Positions 8,060 to 15,724 of a DNA stretch of 64,000 bases are shown here, piece after piece. The position numbers were made by a program, and so were the translations under genes. Within the stretch, counting starts at the first letter, position 1, and each line of letters starts with the position of its first letter. The notes under the pieces were generated by a model. The model made no database searches. It worked only from the letters and a program-made list of their open reading frames with translations, and was not told where the DNA came from. The stretch is from GCA-2748575 sp965222725 (GTDB lineage Bacteria > Pseudomonadota > Gammaproteobacteria > Pseudomonadales > Ketobacteraceae), in NCBI GenBank assembly GCA_965222725.1, contig OZ244969.1:930001-994000 (forward strand), given 5' to 3'.

Positions 8060-9086
8060 GCCCTATCTGTTGCGGCTTTTCAAAACGGAAATAACCGGAG
8101 CCTTCTTCATTGGCAATGTATTTGGCTTCGGTTTCGCCAAACAACTCCACCCGCAAACTGTGCAGCTGCTGTTCCAGCTCAGCCCCCTGGTATTGGCGGG
8201 TCAGCTGCTGGCGCCGGTCCATATAAGTATCCGCATTGCTCCACATCTGACGGCGGGATTCATCCAGCTCATCCCAGCGCTCCAGGGCCTGCTCATCCAT
8301 GCCCAGTGATTCGCGGAAGGCCCTCAGTTCGGCATAGCGTTCCGCTTCCGGCAACCGGTAGAGTTCGCTTTGCACGCCGTCCAGCTCCAGAAACTTTGTC
8401 AGTTTCTGGGTTTTATGGGGCGCATCCTCTCCCAGCACCTCGTTACCAAACACTTCTTTGAGCGAATCCCGGTACAGTGCCGCTTTTTCTGAAAAGCTGC
8501 CGGTAAAGTTATCCACCGTTTTCAGTTTTTGCTGCAACTGCTCATTCTTCAGGGCGGCCTCCCAGATGTCGTAGGCCTCGTCGCCGAACAAGGCCAGGCG
8601 CTTGTCCCAAAGTGCGGCCTGGCGTTCCTCCATGGAAGAAAACTTCATGGTGGCCTTCAGATTATCGAGCCAGTCGTTGTATTCAATGAGCGCTGCCAGC
8701 TTGGCGATCAAGTCATCCGCCAGTTCGGGAAACGCCATGCGGAAAAAGGCTTCCAGCTCACTGCGCCAGTTATCGGGATAGCGTTCCCTGAACAGCTGCA
8801 TCATGTCGCTGATCAGCTTCATGCGCCAGTAGGCATTATCCATACGCTCGCCAAAGCGTTGCTCCAGCATCCGGGCCACGGCCATAAAAAAGGCGTCTTT
8901 GGATTCGATGGTGTTAACCGGTGTGTCCGCGGCAGATTCCGGGGCTGTTGGTGGCTCCACCCCATGGGGCCCGGTGATCGCGGTTTCAGCCGCCTCGTCA
9001 ACGCTATTAAAGCTGTCTGCCAGGAACCATAAAAGGCCCACCGCCAGCAGCGCAACCAACAATATCCCGCTCAGTTTTCGGTTCAT
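8052..9086 (-). CDS. Lipase-specific foldase (Lif-like), divergent
   Basis: This 344-residue protein has one N-terminal membrane anchor (LSGILLVALLAVGLLWFLA) followed by a Pro/Ala linker and a long, almost wholly helical periplasmic part. The repeated 'LFG(D/E)xA' elements (LALFGDEAYDIW, VELFGETEAKYIA) are typical of lipase chaperones, which wrap around secreted lipases and help them fold in the periplasm. The nearby lipase gene supports this. Unlike the usual arrangement, in which the foldase follows the lipase, it is divergent and about 600 bp away. I do not find the conserved RxxFDY motif of classical Lif proteins in its N-terminal half, so it is a divergent member or a related helical protein. 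Confidence 0.62.
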   Translation of the reverse strand: MNRKLSGILLVALLAVGLLWFLADSFNSVDEAAETAITGPHGVEPPTAPESAADTPVNTIESKDAFFMAVARMLEQRFGERMDNAYWRMKLISDMMQLFRERYPDNWRSELEAFFRMAFPELADDLIAKLAALIEYNDWLDNLKATMKFSSMEERQAALWDKRLALFGDEAYDIWEAALKNEQLQQKLKTVDNFTGSFSEKAALYRDSLKEVFGNEVLGEDAPHKTQKLTKFLELDGVQSELYRLPEAERYAELRAFRESLGMDEQALERWDELDESRRQMWSNADTYMDRRQQLTRQYQGAELEQQLHSLRVELFGETEAKYIANEEGSGYFRFEKPQQIGLN

Positions 9087-9532
9087 AGCTCACCTGTCAG
9101 ACCGGTACTCAGATAAGTATAGGCAAACGGCAGCGGCCGGAATAAGCAGGCGGATTAACCAACCGGGCGGGAGAGACAAAATCCCGGTGCCGCCAACTGC
9201 TTCTTTCTGTTAGATATTTCTGTTTCTTATATAAAAGGGTTATCTGCAGCCTGCTGAAATAACAAAATTACATATACTTACAAAGCTAACTCAGCAAGCT
9301 TCAGACCGACTGGTCACAGGCATAACCAAATCAACCATTTACGAATGCAAGCTGAGTTTTTCCCTGAAGAGCGTTTACCTGTTGCCACCCTTTGGTTACC
9401 GATCACCAACAAAACTCTTACCGGATTCGTTTGATTAATTTGTGCTCAAACCCATAATTTAAACCGTGCATAGCGCACATTTTTTAACCGGAAGCTTCAA
9501 CAGAACCCCTGTTGAACGTTGTTGGAAACGAC

Positions 9533-9625
9533 AACACGCCAAACCGCAAGAAATTGCGGGACGGAAAGCCACGAGTCCTGAGCCGGCGTTCAGGAAGGTC
9601 GGGCCGCCTTCCGAGGTTAAAGCCT
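9533..9625 (+). ncRNA. Candidate cyclic-di-GMP-I (GEMM) riboswitch ahead of the lipase gene
   Basis: The leader carries the GEMM core order: CCAAACC (9539-9545), a short stem CGCAA-GAAA-TTGCG closed by a GAAA tetraloop (9545-9556), then GGGACGGAAAGCCACGAG (9557-9575). A second stem TCCTGA...TCAGGA follows (9575-9594), then AGGTCGGGCCGCC, which resembles the usual closing GCCGGGUUGCC part. The family consensus at the ligand site is GACGCAAAGCC; here one C is replaced by G. The lipase start is about 70 nt further on. No Rho-independent terminator is visible between aptamer and start, so control of translation is more likely. Boundaries are approximate. Confidence 0.7.
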
Positions 9626-9692
9626 CCCAAGACGAAATCCGCCGACGTGTTGCCGCATCATCAAACTCGAAGCCAGAGAATGAGGTCGGCAA

Positions 9693-10949
9693 ATGACACC
9701 AGGAAAAATCGCAGCATCGGTCGCTTTTGTAGCAGCAGCATCACTTTCCCTGAACAGCACCGCCAACGCCTACGAATACAAAGCAGACGAAACAGACTAC
9801 CCCGTTATTTTTGCCCATGGCATGGCCGGCTGGGATTCCCTGGCGGGCTATCACTACTTTGGTGAAGACGGCTGGGGCACCTTTGTGGGCGACGCCTGTT
9901 CCTTTATGGAAATGAACGGCTGCAACGACTGGATTTCGCAAGGCCAGCAGAGCCACAACAAAGCGGAGGCCTTTCAGGTTACCTCATTGAACAGCTCCGA
10001 AGTGCGGGGCGAACAGCTTTATAATCACGCCCGCAACTTTATGGCCACCACCGGCTACACCAAGGTAAATTTTGTGGGCCACTCCCAGGGCGGTTTCGAT
10101 ATCCGTAAAGCGGCCCACCGCTTAAAAGACACCAGCATCAACGGCGTAGCAGCCGGTACCGCCAAAGTGGGCGCCATGATCAGTATCTCTTCACCCCATC
10201 GCGGTTCACCTTACGCCAAAGTGATCATGGATCAGTATGCCCGCAATGCTGATGATGTGTTCTGCGGGATTCTGCCGCCACTACCGGATGGCACAGATCC
10301 CTGCTTTGCTGCCATTGCCAGCATTGGCGACATTCTGTTTGATTTTATGAACGGAGGTGACGATCCGAACAACGACATTATTGCCGCCGGCCTGCAACTG
10401 CAGTACAACGATTATGAACCCAATGACGGTATCGCCACCGGCGCCAAAGTGTTTAACCAGAATTACGGCATTGATGGTGTAGCCGGTTATGTGGGCTCTG
10501 TTATCACCGGTCAGGACAATGGCAACCTCGGCCCGATTCTGGCACTGGCGGGTGCGGCACTAAACTTTAATGCCGATGCCGACGGCCACTGCACCGACGA
10601 TTGCAACAACGATGGCTCCGCCGGTCAGGGCGACGGCAACACCTATGACATGGATGACGATGGCCTGGTAGGCATTAACTCCCAGCAAATGGGCTATCGC
10701 CTGAAATACACCGCCAAAGACTGCGCCGGCTTCCTGTGTTTTTACGGCAACCCGCTGGACTGGTTCAGCGAAGTGGGTTCAACCGGCTACGTAGCTGATC
10801 TTAATAATCCCAGTGCCATTCAGATGACATCCCACGATGGCCGCCTGTCTCAGGATCACCTTGATGTGATTTCCATCGGCCCTGACGGCCTGGACGAAGA
10901 AGAATTCTATGCCGCCATTTTTGATTTTATCGAAGCAAAAGGTTACTGA
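9693..10949 (+). CDS. Secreted triacylglycerol lipase (family I-like)
   Basis: This 418-residue protein has an N-terminal signal peptide ending near STANA (about residue 26). The mature enzyme shows the oxyanion-side VIFAHGMAGWD near 35, the nucleophile elbow GHSQGG near 130, and a late SHDGRLSQDHLDV segment near 390 that carries the probable catalytic His. Eight cysteines in pairs (CSFMEMNGC, CGILPPLPDGTDPC, CTDDC, CAGFLC) suggest disulfides. An Asp/Gly/Asn-rich insert near residues 290-325 may bind calcium. It hydrolyses triglycerides outside the cell and needs a foldase; the divergent Lif-like gene is the obvious partner. A GAGG element lies upstream of the ATG. Confidence 0.88.
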   Translation: MTPGKIAASVAFVAAASLSLNSTANAYEYKADETDYPVIFAHGMAGWDSLAGYHYFGEDGWGTFVGDACSFMEMNGCNDWISQGQQSHNKAEAFQVTSLNSSEVRGEQLYNHARNFMATTGYTKVNFVGHSQGGFDIRKAAHRLKDTSINGVAAGTAKVGAMISISSPHRGSPYAKVIMDQYARNADDVFCGILPPLPDGTDPCFAAIASIGDILFDFMNGGDDPNNDIIAAGLQLQYNDYEPNDGIATGAKVFNQNYGIDGVAGYVGSVITGQDNGNLGPILALAGAALNFNADADGHCTDDCNNDGSAGQGDGNTYDMDDDGLVGINSQQMGYRLKYTAKDCAGFLCFYGNPLDWFSEVGSTGYVADLNNPSAIQMTSHDGRLSQDHLDVISIGPDGLDEEEFYAAIFDFIEAKGY

Positions 10950-11035
10950 TTGTCGATCTTTTCTTTGCTGTCTCTTTCAACAGGAGGTGCCAAAACTACA
11001 ATGAAACTCACAACTTGCTAACGTAAAACACCTTA

Positions 11036-11057
11036 AGCCCCCTCTCGGGGGCTTTTT
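11036..11057 (+). terminator. Rho-independent terminator after the lipase gene
   Basis: A 7-bp stem AGCCCCC/GGGGGCT (11036-11042, 11047-11053) with a TCTC loop is followed by a run of T. It lies about 90 bp after the lipase stop codon. Confidence 0.88.
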
Positions 11058-11178
11058 CGTTGGCTTATTAACGTACGCTTTAGCAAATTTTTCAAAATCA
11101 TTGCAAAGTTAGCCATTCCTCTCCCTTTTTTTCCCGTCAAACCTGATGTTTTCCACTATTTACCGGCCTTTCGGGCGC

Positions 11179-11195
11179 TGGCACGCATATTGAAT
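11179..11195 (+). promoter_or_regulatory. Sigma-54-like promoter of the small-lipoprotein/BON operon
   Basis: The sequence TGGCACGCATATTGAAT has GG at the -24 position, a 10-nt gap and GA at the -12 position. Sigma-54 promoters have TGGCAC-N5-TTGC(A/T), so the -24 half is perfect and the -12 half deviates by one base. A start site near 11204 would give a leader of about 30 nt. A near-identical motif precedes the paralogous gene at 33382. Confidence 0.6.
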
Positions 11196-11234
11196 AGGTG
11201 TATGTCGTTACTTAATCACTGACAAGGAGACACC

Positions 11235-11414
11235 ATGAAATTCCTGGACATCAAAGAAACTCTAACCGTATTTATCTGTGTTTTGATGTTGGGTCTTGCC
11301 GGCTGTTCAGATGGCACCGCAGAAGAAGCGGGTGAAGACCTGGATGAAGCGATTGAAGACGTAAAAGAAGGCGTTGACAACGCCTGCGACAAGGCCACTG
11401 ACAGCAACTGTTAA
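11235..11414 (+). CDS. Small acidic lipoprotein (59 residues)
   Basis: The 59-residue product begins with a lipoprotein signal ending in LMLGLAGCSD; the mature part is about 35 residues, strongly acidic and helical (EEAGEDLDEAIEDVKEGVDN), ending in a CDKATDSNC tail with two further Cys. GACAAGGAGA precedes the ATG at a good distance. A clear paralogue of the same length and pattern lies at 33382. The BON gene starts 43 bp downstream in the same operon. I do not recognise a characterised family; the acidic amphipathic helix on a lipid anchor suggests an envelope surface role. Confidence 0.82.
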   Translation: MKFLDIKETLTVFICVLMLGLAGCSDGTAEEAGEDLDEAIEDVKEGVDNACDKATDSNC

Positions 11415-11457
11415 CGTCCACGTCAGTATTATTTTTTCATTAAGAAAGGAGACTGTT

Positions 11458-12000
11458 ATGAAACGTGTAATCTTACCCGCAGCCGTAGCCACTGTATTTT
11501 CTGTTACTTCAGTTAATGCGCTGGCAGAAAACAACTGGAAAGACTCTGCCAACGATGCCTGGATTGATGGCAAAGCCGAAACCGTACTGCTGCTGAACGG
11601 CAACCTGAACTCTTTCTCCATCGATACCGACGTGAAAGACAGCAAAGTGGTACTGTCCGGCGAAGTGGAAACCGACGTGGATAAATCCCTGGCCGGCGAG
11701 CTGGTACAAAGCATTGAAGGCGTAGAAGGTGTGGAGAACAACCTTTCTGTCAAACAGAAAGACTCCGGCAAAAAAGAGTTCACCGACACCCTGAAAGACG
11801 CCAAGATCGCCACCGTGGTTAAAACCCGTTTGCTGATGGAATCAGAAGTCAGCGGCACCGACATCAACGTGGATGTTAAAAAAGGTACCGTAACCCTGAA
11901 AGGCAAAGTGAAATCCGATGCCGAACGCGATCTTGCTATTCAGATCGCCAAGAATACCAAGGACACCCGTAAAGTTGTGGATGAAATCCGGGTTCAGTAA
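11458..12000 (+). CDS. BON-domain periplasmic protein (OsmY-like)
   Basis: This 180-residue protein has a signal peptide ending near VNALA and two BON domains (about 30-100 and 105-178). Both show the GxVxLxGxV pattern: SKVVLSGEVETDVDKSLA and KGTVTLKGKVKSDAERDLA. BON proteins such as OsmY bind phospholipid and are induced by osmotic or envelope stress. The ATG at 11458 is chosen because GAAAGGAG lies just upstream and the signal peptide begins there; a longer frame to 11374 would run into the preceding gene. It is cotranscribed with the small lipoprotein gene and ends in a clear terminator. Confidence 0.88.
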   Translation: MKRVILPAAVATVFSVTSVNALAENNWKDSANDAWIDGKAETVLLLNGNLNSFSIDTDVKDSKVVLSGEVETDVDKSLAGELVQSIEGVEGVENNLSVKQKDSGKKEFTDTLKDAKIATVVKTRLLMESEVSGTDINVDVKKGTVTLKGKVKSDAERDLAIQIAKNTKDTRKVVDEIRVQ

Positions 12001-12051
12001 TACCGCGGTATTCTCTTGAACAGGGTGGACAAAAACATACCCCCTGAAGAA

Positions 12052-12080
12052 AAAGCCGCTCTGACAAGGGCGGCTTTTTT
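12052..12080 (+). terminator. Rho-independent terminator after the BON gene
   Basis: The stem AAAGCCGC/GCGGCTTT (12052-12059, 12070-12077) with a 10-nt loop ends in a run of T, about 50 bp after the BON stop codon. Confidence 0.88.
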
Positions 12081-12187
12081 AATGCTGGTGCGCAGTACCG
12101 GCGTATCGCAATGACACAACAGTTAAATGTAAACGCAACGCAAACGGGTATCTATTACCTGGCGTTTCGACCATCAAGGAGCTAACG

Positions 12188-12556
12188 ATGAAAAAGGCGA
12201 ACAGAATACAACTTACCGGTGTGGTAATGGCCGTATTGGCCACCGCAGGCTGTTCCACCATGGCACCCCCGAACGATCAAATGAAGGAAGCACGATCCAG
12301 CATCAGTCAGGCTAAATCCGCCGGCGCCAACAGACATGCCCGAGAGGCACTGCAGCGGGCCAATGAAAAACTCACCCGGGCCGAAGCGGCTTTCCAGAAT
12401 GAGGATTTCGAGTCCGCAAAACGGTTGGCAGAGCAAGCGGATGCCGACGCCCGCTACGCCGGCATTACTGCCAAAACCAATCGCATAAAGACTGAACTCA
12501 AATCTGTCAGAGAGGGCATTAAAGCGCTCCAGGCAGAATTAACCAAACAATCCTAA
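12188..12556 (+). CDS. DUF4398 lipoprotein
   Basis: This 122-residue product has a lipoprotein signal (VVMAVLATAGCS) and a helical coiled-coil-like domain with the DUF4398 pattern: AKSAGANRHAREALQRANEK, then RAEAAFQNEDFESAKRLAEQ. AAGGAGCTAACG stands before the ATG. DUF4398 genes are regularly paired with OmpA-family lipoprotein genes, as here 24 bp downstream. A paralogous pair lies at 29060-30282. No sigma-54-like motif is seen before this copy, unlike the other one. Confidence 0.85.
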   Translation: MKKANRIQLTGVVMAVLATAGCSTMAPPNDQMKEARSSISQAKSAGANRHAREALQRANEKLTRAEAAFQNEDFESAKRLAEQADADARYAGITAKTNRIKTELKSVREGIKALQAELTKQS

Positions 12557-12580
12557 CGAACACACCAGAGGTGCCCAACG

Positions 12581-13288
12581 ATGAAAAAGCTGATAGCGAC
12601 ACTTTTTATAGCCGGAACCCTTGCCGGCTGTTCAACCCAGCAGAAACCACAATCGCTGAATACATTAAATGAGCGTTATGAAAATCTCAGCCATTCGGAA
12701 ACTGTTCAGCAGCACGCCAAAGACCAGCTGTCAGACACGGAATCGCAGATAGCTTCCGCTGAAGATACCTGGGAAGATGAAGGCGCAGGCGTGCAATATG
12801 ATCACTCCTACTACCTGGCTACGCGCAGCGCTGATATCACCGAAAAAACCGCCGAGGCGGGCGATCTTCAGTCTCAACTGGACGCCGCCAAAGCGAAAGA
12901 GCAACAGCTCAATGCAGCATTACAAATGAAAAGTGCCACCGGAAACAACAGTGAGCTGGCGAACGTCAAGGATATCCTGTTTGAGTTCGACGAAGCGGAA
13001 CTGGATAAAGCAGCGGAAGAAAAACTGAAACAGGTGGTGGCTTACCTGAAAGAGCACTCGGAAATTGATATTGTTATTGCAGGCCATGCGGATGCGACCG
13101 GTGACGCTGACTACAATCTGAATCTGTCAGAAAAGCGGGCTAACAACGTAGCGCAAAAGCTGTCGAGCCTGGGGATTCCCCAGGACAGAATCCGGATTAA
13201 AGCCTTTGGCGAACGCCAGCCCATCGCCACCAATGACACCCCCAAGGGCCGCAAGTTTAACCGCCGCGCGGAAGTGACCGTTCCCTAA
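12581..13288 (+). CDS. OmpA-family peptidoglycan-binding lipoprotein
   Basis: This 235-residue lipoprotein (signal ending in AGTLAGCS) has a helical middle region (about 35-125) and an OmpA C-terminal domain from about residue 130. The domain shows ILFEFDEAELDKAA, IDIVIAGHADATGDADYN and the peptidoglycan-binding LSEKRANNVAQKL. It would tie the outer membrane to the cell wall. A paralogue with the same plan lies at 29464. The shared SQTWEDEG/ASAEDTWEDEG stretch in the middle region shows common descent. Confidence 0.87.
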   Translation: MKKLIATLFIAGTLAGCSTQQKPQSLNTLNERYENLSHSETVQQHAKDQLSDTESQIASAEDTWEDEGAGVQYDHSYYLATRSADITEKTAEAGDLQSQLDAAKAKEQQLNAALQMKSATGNNSELANVKDILFEFDEAELDKAAEEKLKQVVAYLKEHSEIDIVIAGHADATGDADYNLNLSEKRANNVAQKLSSLGIPQDRIRIKAFGERQPIATNDTPKGRKFNRRAEVTVP

Positions 13289-13320
13289 CTTAAAGCGGAT
13301 CAGGCTTACACTGGCTATTC

Positions 13321-13352
13321 AAAGGCATCCGTGCAATCCACCGGATGCCTTT
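13321..13352. terminator. Terminator hairpin between convergent genes
   Basis: An 11-bp inverted repeat AAAGGCATCCG/CGGATGCCTTT (13321-13331, 13342-13352) lies between the OmpA-lipoprotein gene and the convergent HxlR gene. The stem ends in TTT but no longer T-run follows. It may serve both directions. Confidence 0.65.
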
Positions 13353-13409
13353 GAATGCATGACTCACATTGCTCCCGCATTGGACACAGCTATAAAGCAC
13401 CGCGGGTAG

Positions 13410-13790
13410 TTATTTCCTGGCATCGTAATGACTGCGCGCCGATCTGACAGCGTCATGATGCTCGTCAGCCCAGGACACCAGTCCCCATACCGAGCTGGAT
13501 AATCCTCTGCCCAGTTCCGTTAACTCATACTCCACTTTAACCGGTACCTCGGGGTACACGGTTCGCTCAACAAACCCGTCCCGTTCCAGATCCCTTAATG
13601 TTTGCGTCAACATACGTTGCGAGATCCCCTCGATTCTTGATTTCAGCGAGTTGAACCGGTCCGGCCCATCCACAAGGCTGAACAGAATCAGGATCGACCA
13701 CTTGTCGCCGATCCGGGCAACAACGTCACGAATGGGGCAGTCCTCGCTTTGTACAAAGACCTTTCTCCCCGATTTGATACTGGTAGTCAT
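13410..13790 (-). CDS. HxlR-family transcriptional regulator
   Basis: This 126-residue protein is a single winged-helix domain of the HxlR type: CPIRDVVARIGDKWSILILF near residue 20, DGPDRFNSLKSRIEGISQRM near 40, then LTQTLRDLERDGFVER. The first Cys (EDCPI) is the conserved residue used in redox or electrophile sensing by several members. It is divergent from the hydrolase gene at 13951 and repeats in between look like its operators, so it probably represses that gene and itself. Confidence 0.88.
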   Translation of the reverse strand: MTTSIKSGRKVFVQSEDCPIRDVVARIGDKWSILILFSLVDGPDRFNSLKSRIEGISQRMLTQTLRDLERDGFVERTVYPEVPVKVEYELTELGRGLSSSVWGLVSWADEHHDAVRSARSHYDARK

Positions 13791-13830
13791 AGGCTTCCTC
13801 TTTCCAGGGCGCTATTCCATGGTTCCCACA

Positions 13831-13915
13831 GGTTATCAAAAGGTAACCAAGGCAGAATATTGTGCCTTATTGTAGCGCAGCATTCAATTATGTATGTTAG
13901 TACCTAAAAGTAACC
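13831..13915. promoter_or_regulatory. Candidate HxlR operators in the divergent promoter region
   Basis: Two similar imperfect palindromes lie between the divergent genes: GGTTATCAAAAGGTAACC at 13831-13848 and GTTAGTACCTAAAAGTAACC at 13896-13915. A related half site AAAAGGTAC sits just before the hydrolase start at 13939. HxlR proteins are known to bind GTAC-type palindromes, which fits. Binding is inferred from repetition and position only. Confidence 0.5.
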
Positions 13916-13950
13916 CATGAACACCAAAACATCACCCAAAAGGTACTTCA

Positions 13951-14865
13951 ATGGCTAAATCCCTGTTAAAAATGGCGCTGGAACAGTATGCATCTGACCA
14001 ACCTGAATCGGATATTGATCCGTTCGTCCCCCGTTACGTGAAAATCGGCCAGTTCGATATCCGGTACGCTCGCCATGAGCTGAACAATGCCCCGACACTG
14101 GTATTGCTCAATGGCTTGCCCCAAAGCATCAGAATGTGGGAGAGCGCCTGGGAAACGCTTAGTCGCAACTTCAATATTCTGGCGTTCGACGTTCCGGGAT
14201 TTGGCCTGTCAACAGCCTGGGAAAGCGATATGTCACCGCGAAACCTGAGTCGGGTGGTTATTCAGGTGATGGACCATTTTGGTATTCGCAAAGCACACCT
14301 CGTAGGGCCGGATGTAGGAGCGCCCATCACCCTGGCAACGGCAATTGAATACCCGGACCGGCTGGAGAGTATCAATATTTTTGACGGCCCGGGCCATTAT
14401 CCCCCCAAAATGTCGCCCATCCTGAACGCGGTCATCAAATCCGGCGTTGTCCGCTGGCTGGCAAAAGGCTTGAACAAAAAGCCCGTGATGAAAACCAATT
14501 TCAAAACCGCCGTTAAAGAGGGCTACCATCAGTATCAGCCCAGCCAACGTGCCGTTAAAGAATACTATGACATCGCCTTTAATGAGCAATCCCACAAAAC
14601 GGCCATCGCGTTTTTTGGCACCTACCCGAGCGACCTGTCCTGGATCGGAGAAAGATTAAAGGATATTCGTGTTCCCGCGCTGGTAACCTGGGGCAGGCTG
14701 GATCCTTTCGTGCTGGTTGAAAACGCGGAATATCTATCCAGGCAGATCCCGAAGAACAAGCTCGTTGTGTTTGATAACGCCTCTCACTTTTCATCAGAGG
14801 ATGCGGGGGAGGAATACCAGCGTGTGATCACCGATTGGTGTATGGGCGAGTATGCAAAAATATAG
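13951..14865 (+). CDS. Alpha/beta hydrolase with an Asp nucleophile (dehalogenase/epoxide-hydrolase type)
   Basis: This 304-residue alpha/beta-hydrolase has the oxyanion turn LLNGLPQSIRMWE near residue 50 and a nucleophile elbow VGPDVGAP near 115 with Asp where most esterases have Ser. The probable acid is in WGRLDPF near 250 and the base His in DNASHFSSED near 280. An Asp nucleophile marks haloalkane dehalogenases, haloacetate dehalogenases and epoxide hydrolases. No signal peptide is seen. It is divergent from an HxlR regulator, so it is probably induced by a small reactive compound. The substrate is unknown. Confidence 0.8.
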   Translation: MAKSLLKMALEQYASDQPESDIDPFVPRYVKIGQFDIRYARHELNNAPTLVLLNGLPQSIRMWESAWETLSRNFNILAFDVPGFGLSTAWESDMSPRNLSRVVIQVMDHFGIRKAHLVGPDVGAPITLATAIEYPDRLESINIFDGPGHYPPKMSPILNAVIKSGVVRWLAKGLNKKPVMKTNFKTAVKEGYHQYQPSQRAVKEYYDIAFNEQSHKTAIAFFGTYPSDLSWIGERLKDIRVPALVTWGRLDPFVLVENAEYLSRQIPKNKLVVFDNASHFSSEDAGEEYQRVITDWCMGEYAKI

Positions 14866-14881
14866 GGAGTATTGCCCCCTG

Positions 14882-15403
14882 TTAAAAATCCAGCAGGTTT
14901 TCCAGCTCGTTGATTCGATGGCTTTCCGCTTCGGCTATTTCATTGAGGCTGGAGGCAAATTCCCGGTAATCAGGCTCTGTAAAGCTGGCGATCATCAGCG
15001 TGGTTTTTTGTGCAATTCTTTCTGCCGTCAGCTTATCCTTGATCATGGTATTGACGCTGGCAGGTACTGAGCAGAGCGAGTACTTGCCTTCCATGGGATC
15101 CAGTTGGTAATAATGGTTTTTTGCAGAACCTGTGATCAGATTGGCAAGCGTATTCTCTTCCTCGGCCAGCTGGTCGCTGAAGGCGGAGAATTTCTCCGCC
15201 ACCGCAAAGGCGCCGATGGTATGACACAAATTGCTGTACTGGCGATAGCGGATCTGGGCAAAAAGTTTCACGGCCTGAAGGTTTTCAATCATGGTGGTTA
15301 TTTCCTTAACCCCACATTGATCTGCTTCGCCATCCCGACACTGCCTGATTTCGGTGGTGGTGTTATTGCTGAACTGGCGAATATCCAATAGATAGTCGTT
15401 CAT
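14882..15403 (-). CDS. Helical protein, possibly ferritin-like
   Basis: With the start at the ATG at 15403 (CAGGGA upstream) the product has 173 residues; a longer frame to 15451 exists but overlaps the promoter-like motif. The protein is predicted to be nearly all helical with several Glu/His pairs (EEENTLANLI, EIAEAESHRINELE), recalling ferritin-like four-helix bundles, but a full set of metal ligands cannot be traced. There is no signal peptide. A sigma-54-like motif lies about 50 bp upstream. I do not recognise a named family. Confidence 0.6.
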   Translation of the reverse strand: MNDYLLDIRQFSNNTTTEIRQCRDGEADQCGVKEITTMIENLQAVKLFAQIRYRQYSNLCHTIGAFAVAEKFSAFSDQLAEEENTLANLITGSAKNHYYQLDPMEGKYSLCSVPASVNTMIKDKLTAERIAQKTTLMIASFTEPDYREFASSLNEIAEAESHRINELENLLDF

Positions 15404-15453
15404 GACATGGTTTCCCTGTAAGTTTCCTGATTTAAAGTCATCATCTTTCAATC

Positions 15454-15470
15454 AATCAAATACTGTGCCA
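15454..15470 (-). promoter_or_regulatory. Sigma-54-like promoter of the helical-protein gene
   Basis: On the minus strand the sequence is TGGCACAGTATTTGATT: perfect TGGCAC, then GG-N10-GA. A start site near 15443 leaves a leader of about 40 nt before the ATG at 15403. Confidence 0.6.
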
Positions 15471-15533
15471 ATTACCGAAACACTGCCTTTATAGGGCGAA
15501 TCACCCGGTACCCTCGTTAACTCCCGATTTGGT

Positions 15534-15568
15534 TTGTAGCTCTTGTTGTGGCCCTGTTGTAGCTCTTG
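15534..15568. repeat. 12-bp direct repeat between two divergent sigma-54-like promoters
   Basis: TTGTAGCTCTTG occurs at 15534-15545 and again at 15557-15568, a period of 23 bp or about two helical turns. The pair lies between the minus-strand motif at 15454 and the plus-strand motif at 15700, where an enhancer-binding protein would be expected to bind. Confidence 0.5.
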
Positions 15569-15699
15569 CAAAACCTTTTACGAATTTACGCCGTGTACTA
15601 CCACTGAACCGAAGTACCTATCGCAAACTTTAACCATCAACCCCCATAGTTGCTCAGCAAACCATCAACACAAACAGTATTTGCCGTAAATAACGAAGC

Positions 15700-15716
15700 T
15701 GGCACAGGACTTGTAT
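15700..15716 (+). promoter_or_regulatory. Sigma-54-like promoter of a candidate small RNA
   Basis: TGGCACAGGACTTGTAT has a perfect TGGCAC element and GG-N10-GT. No convincing gene follows; an intrinsic terminator lies about 110 bp downstream. Confidence 0.5.
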
Positions 15717-15724
15717 TACTAAAT

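Noticed and set aside
11001..11021. Six-codon frame (MKLTTC) with AGGAGG 13 bp upstream, before the lipase terminator
   Set aside because: The ribosome site is far from the ATG and such short frames occur by chance; no support for translation.
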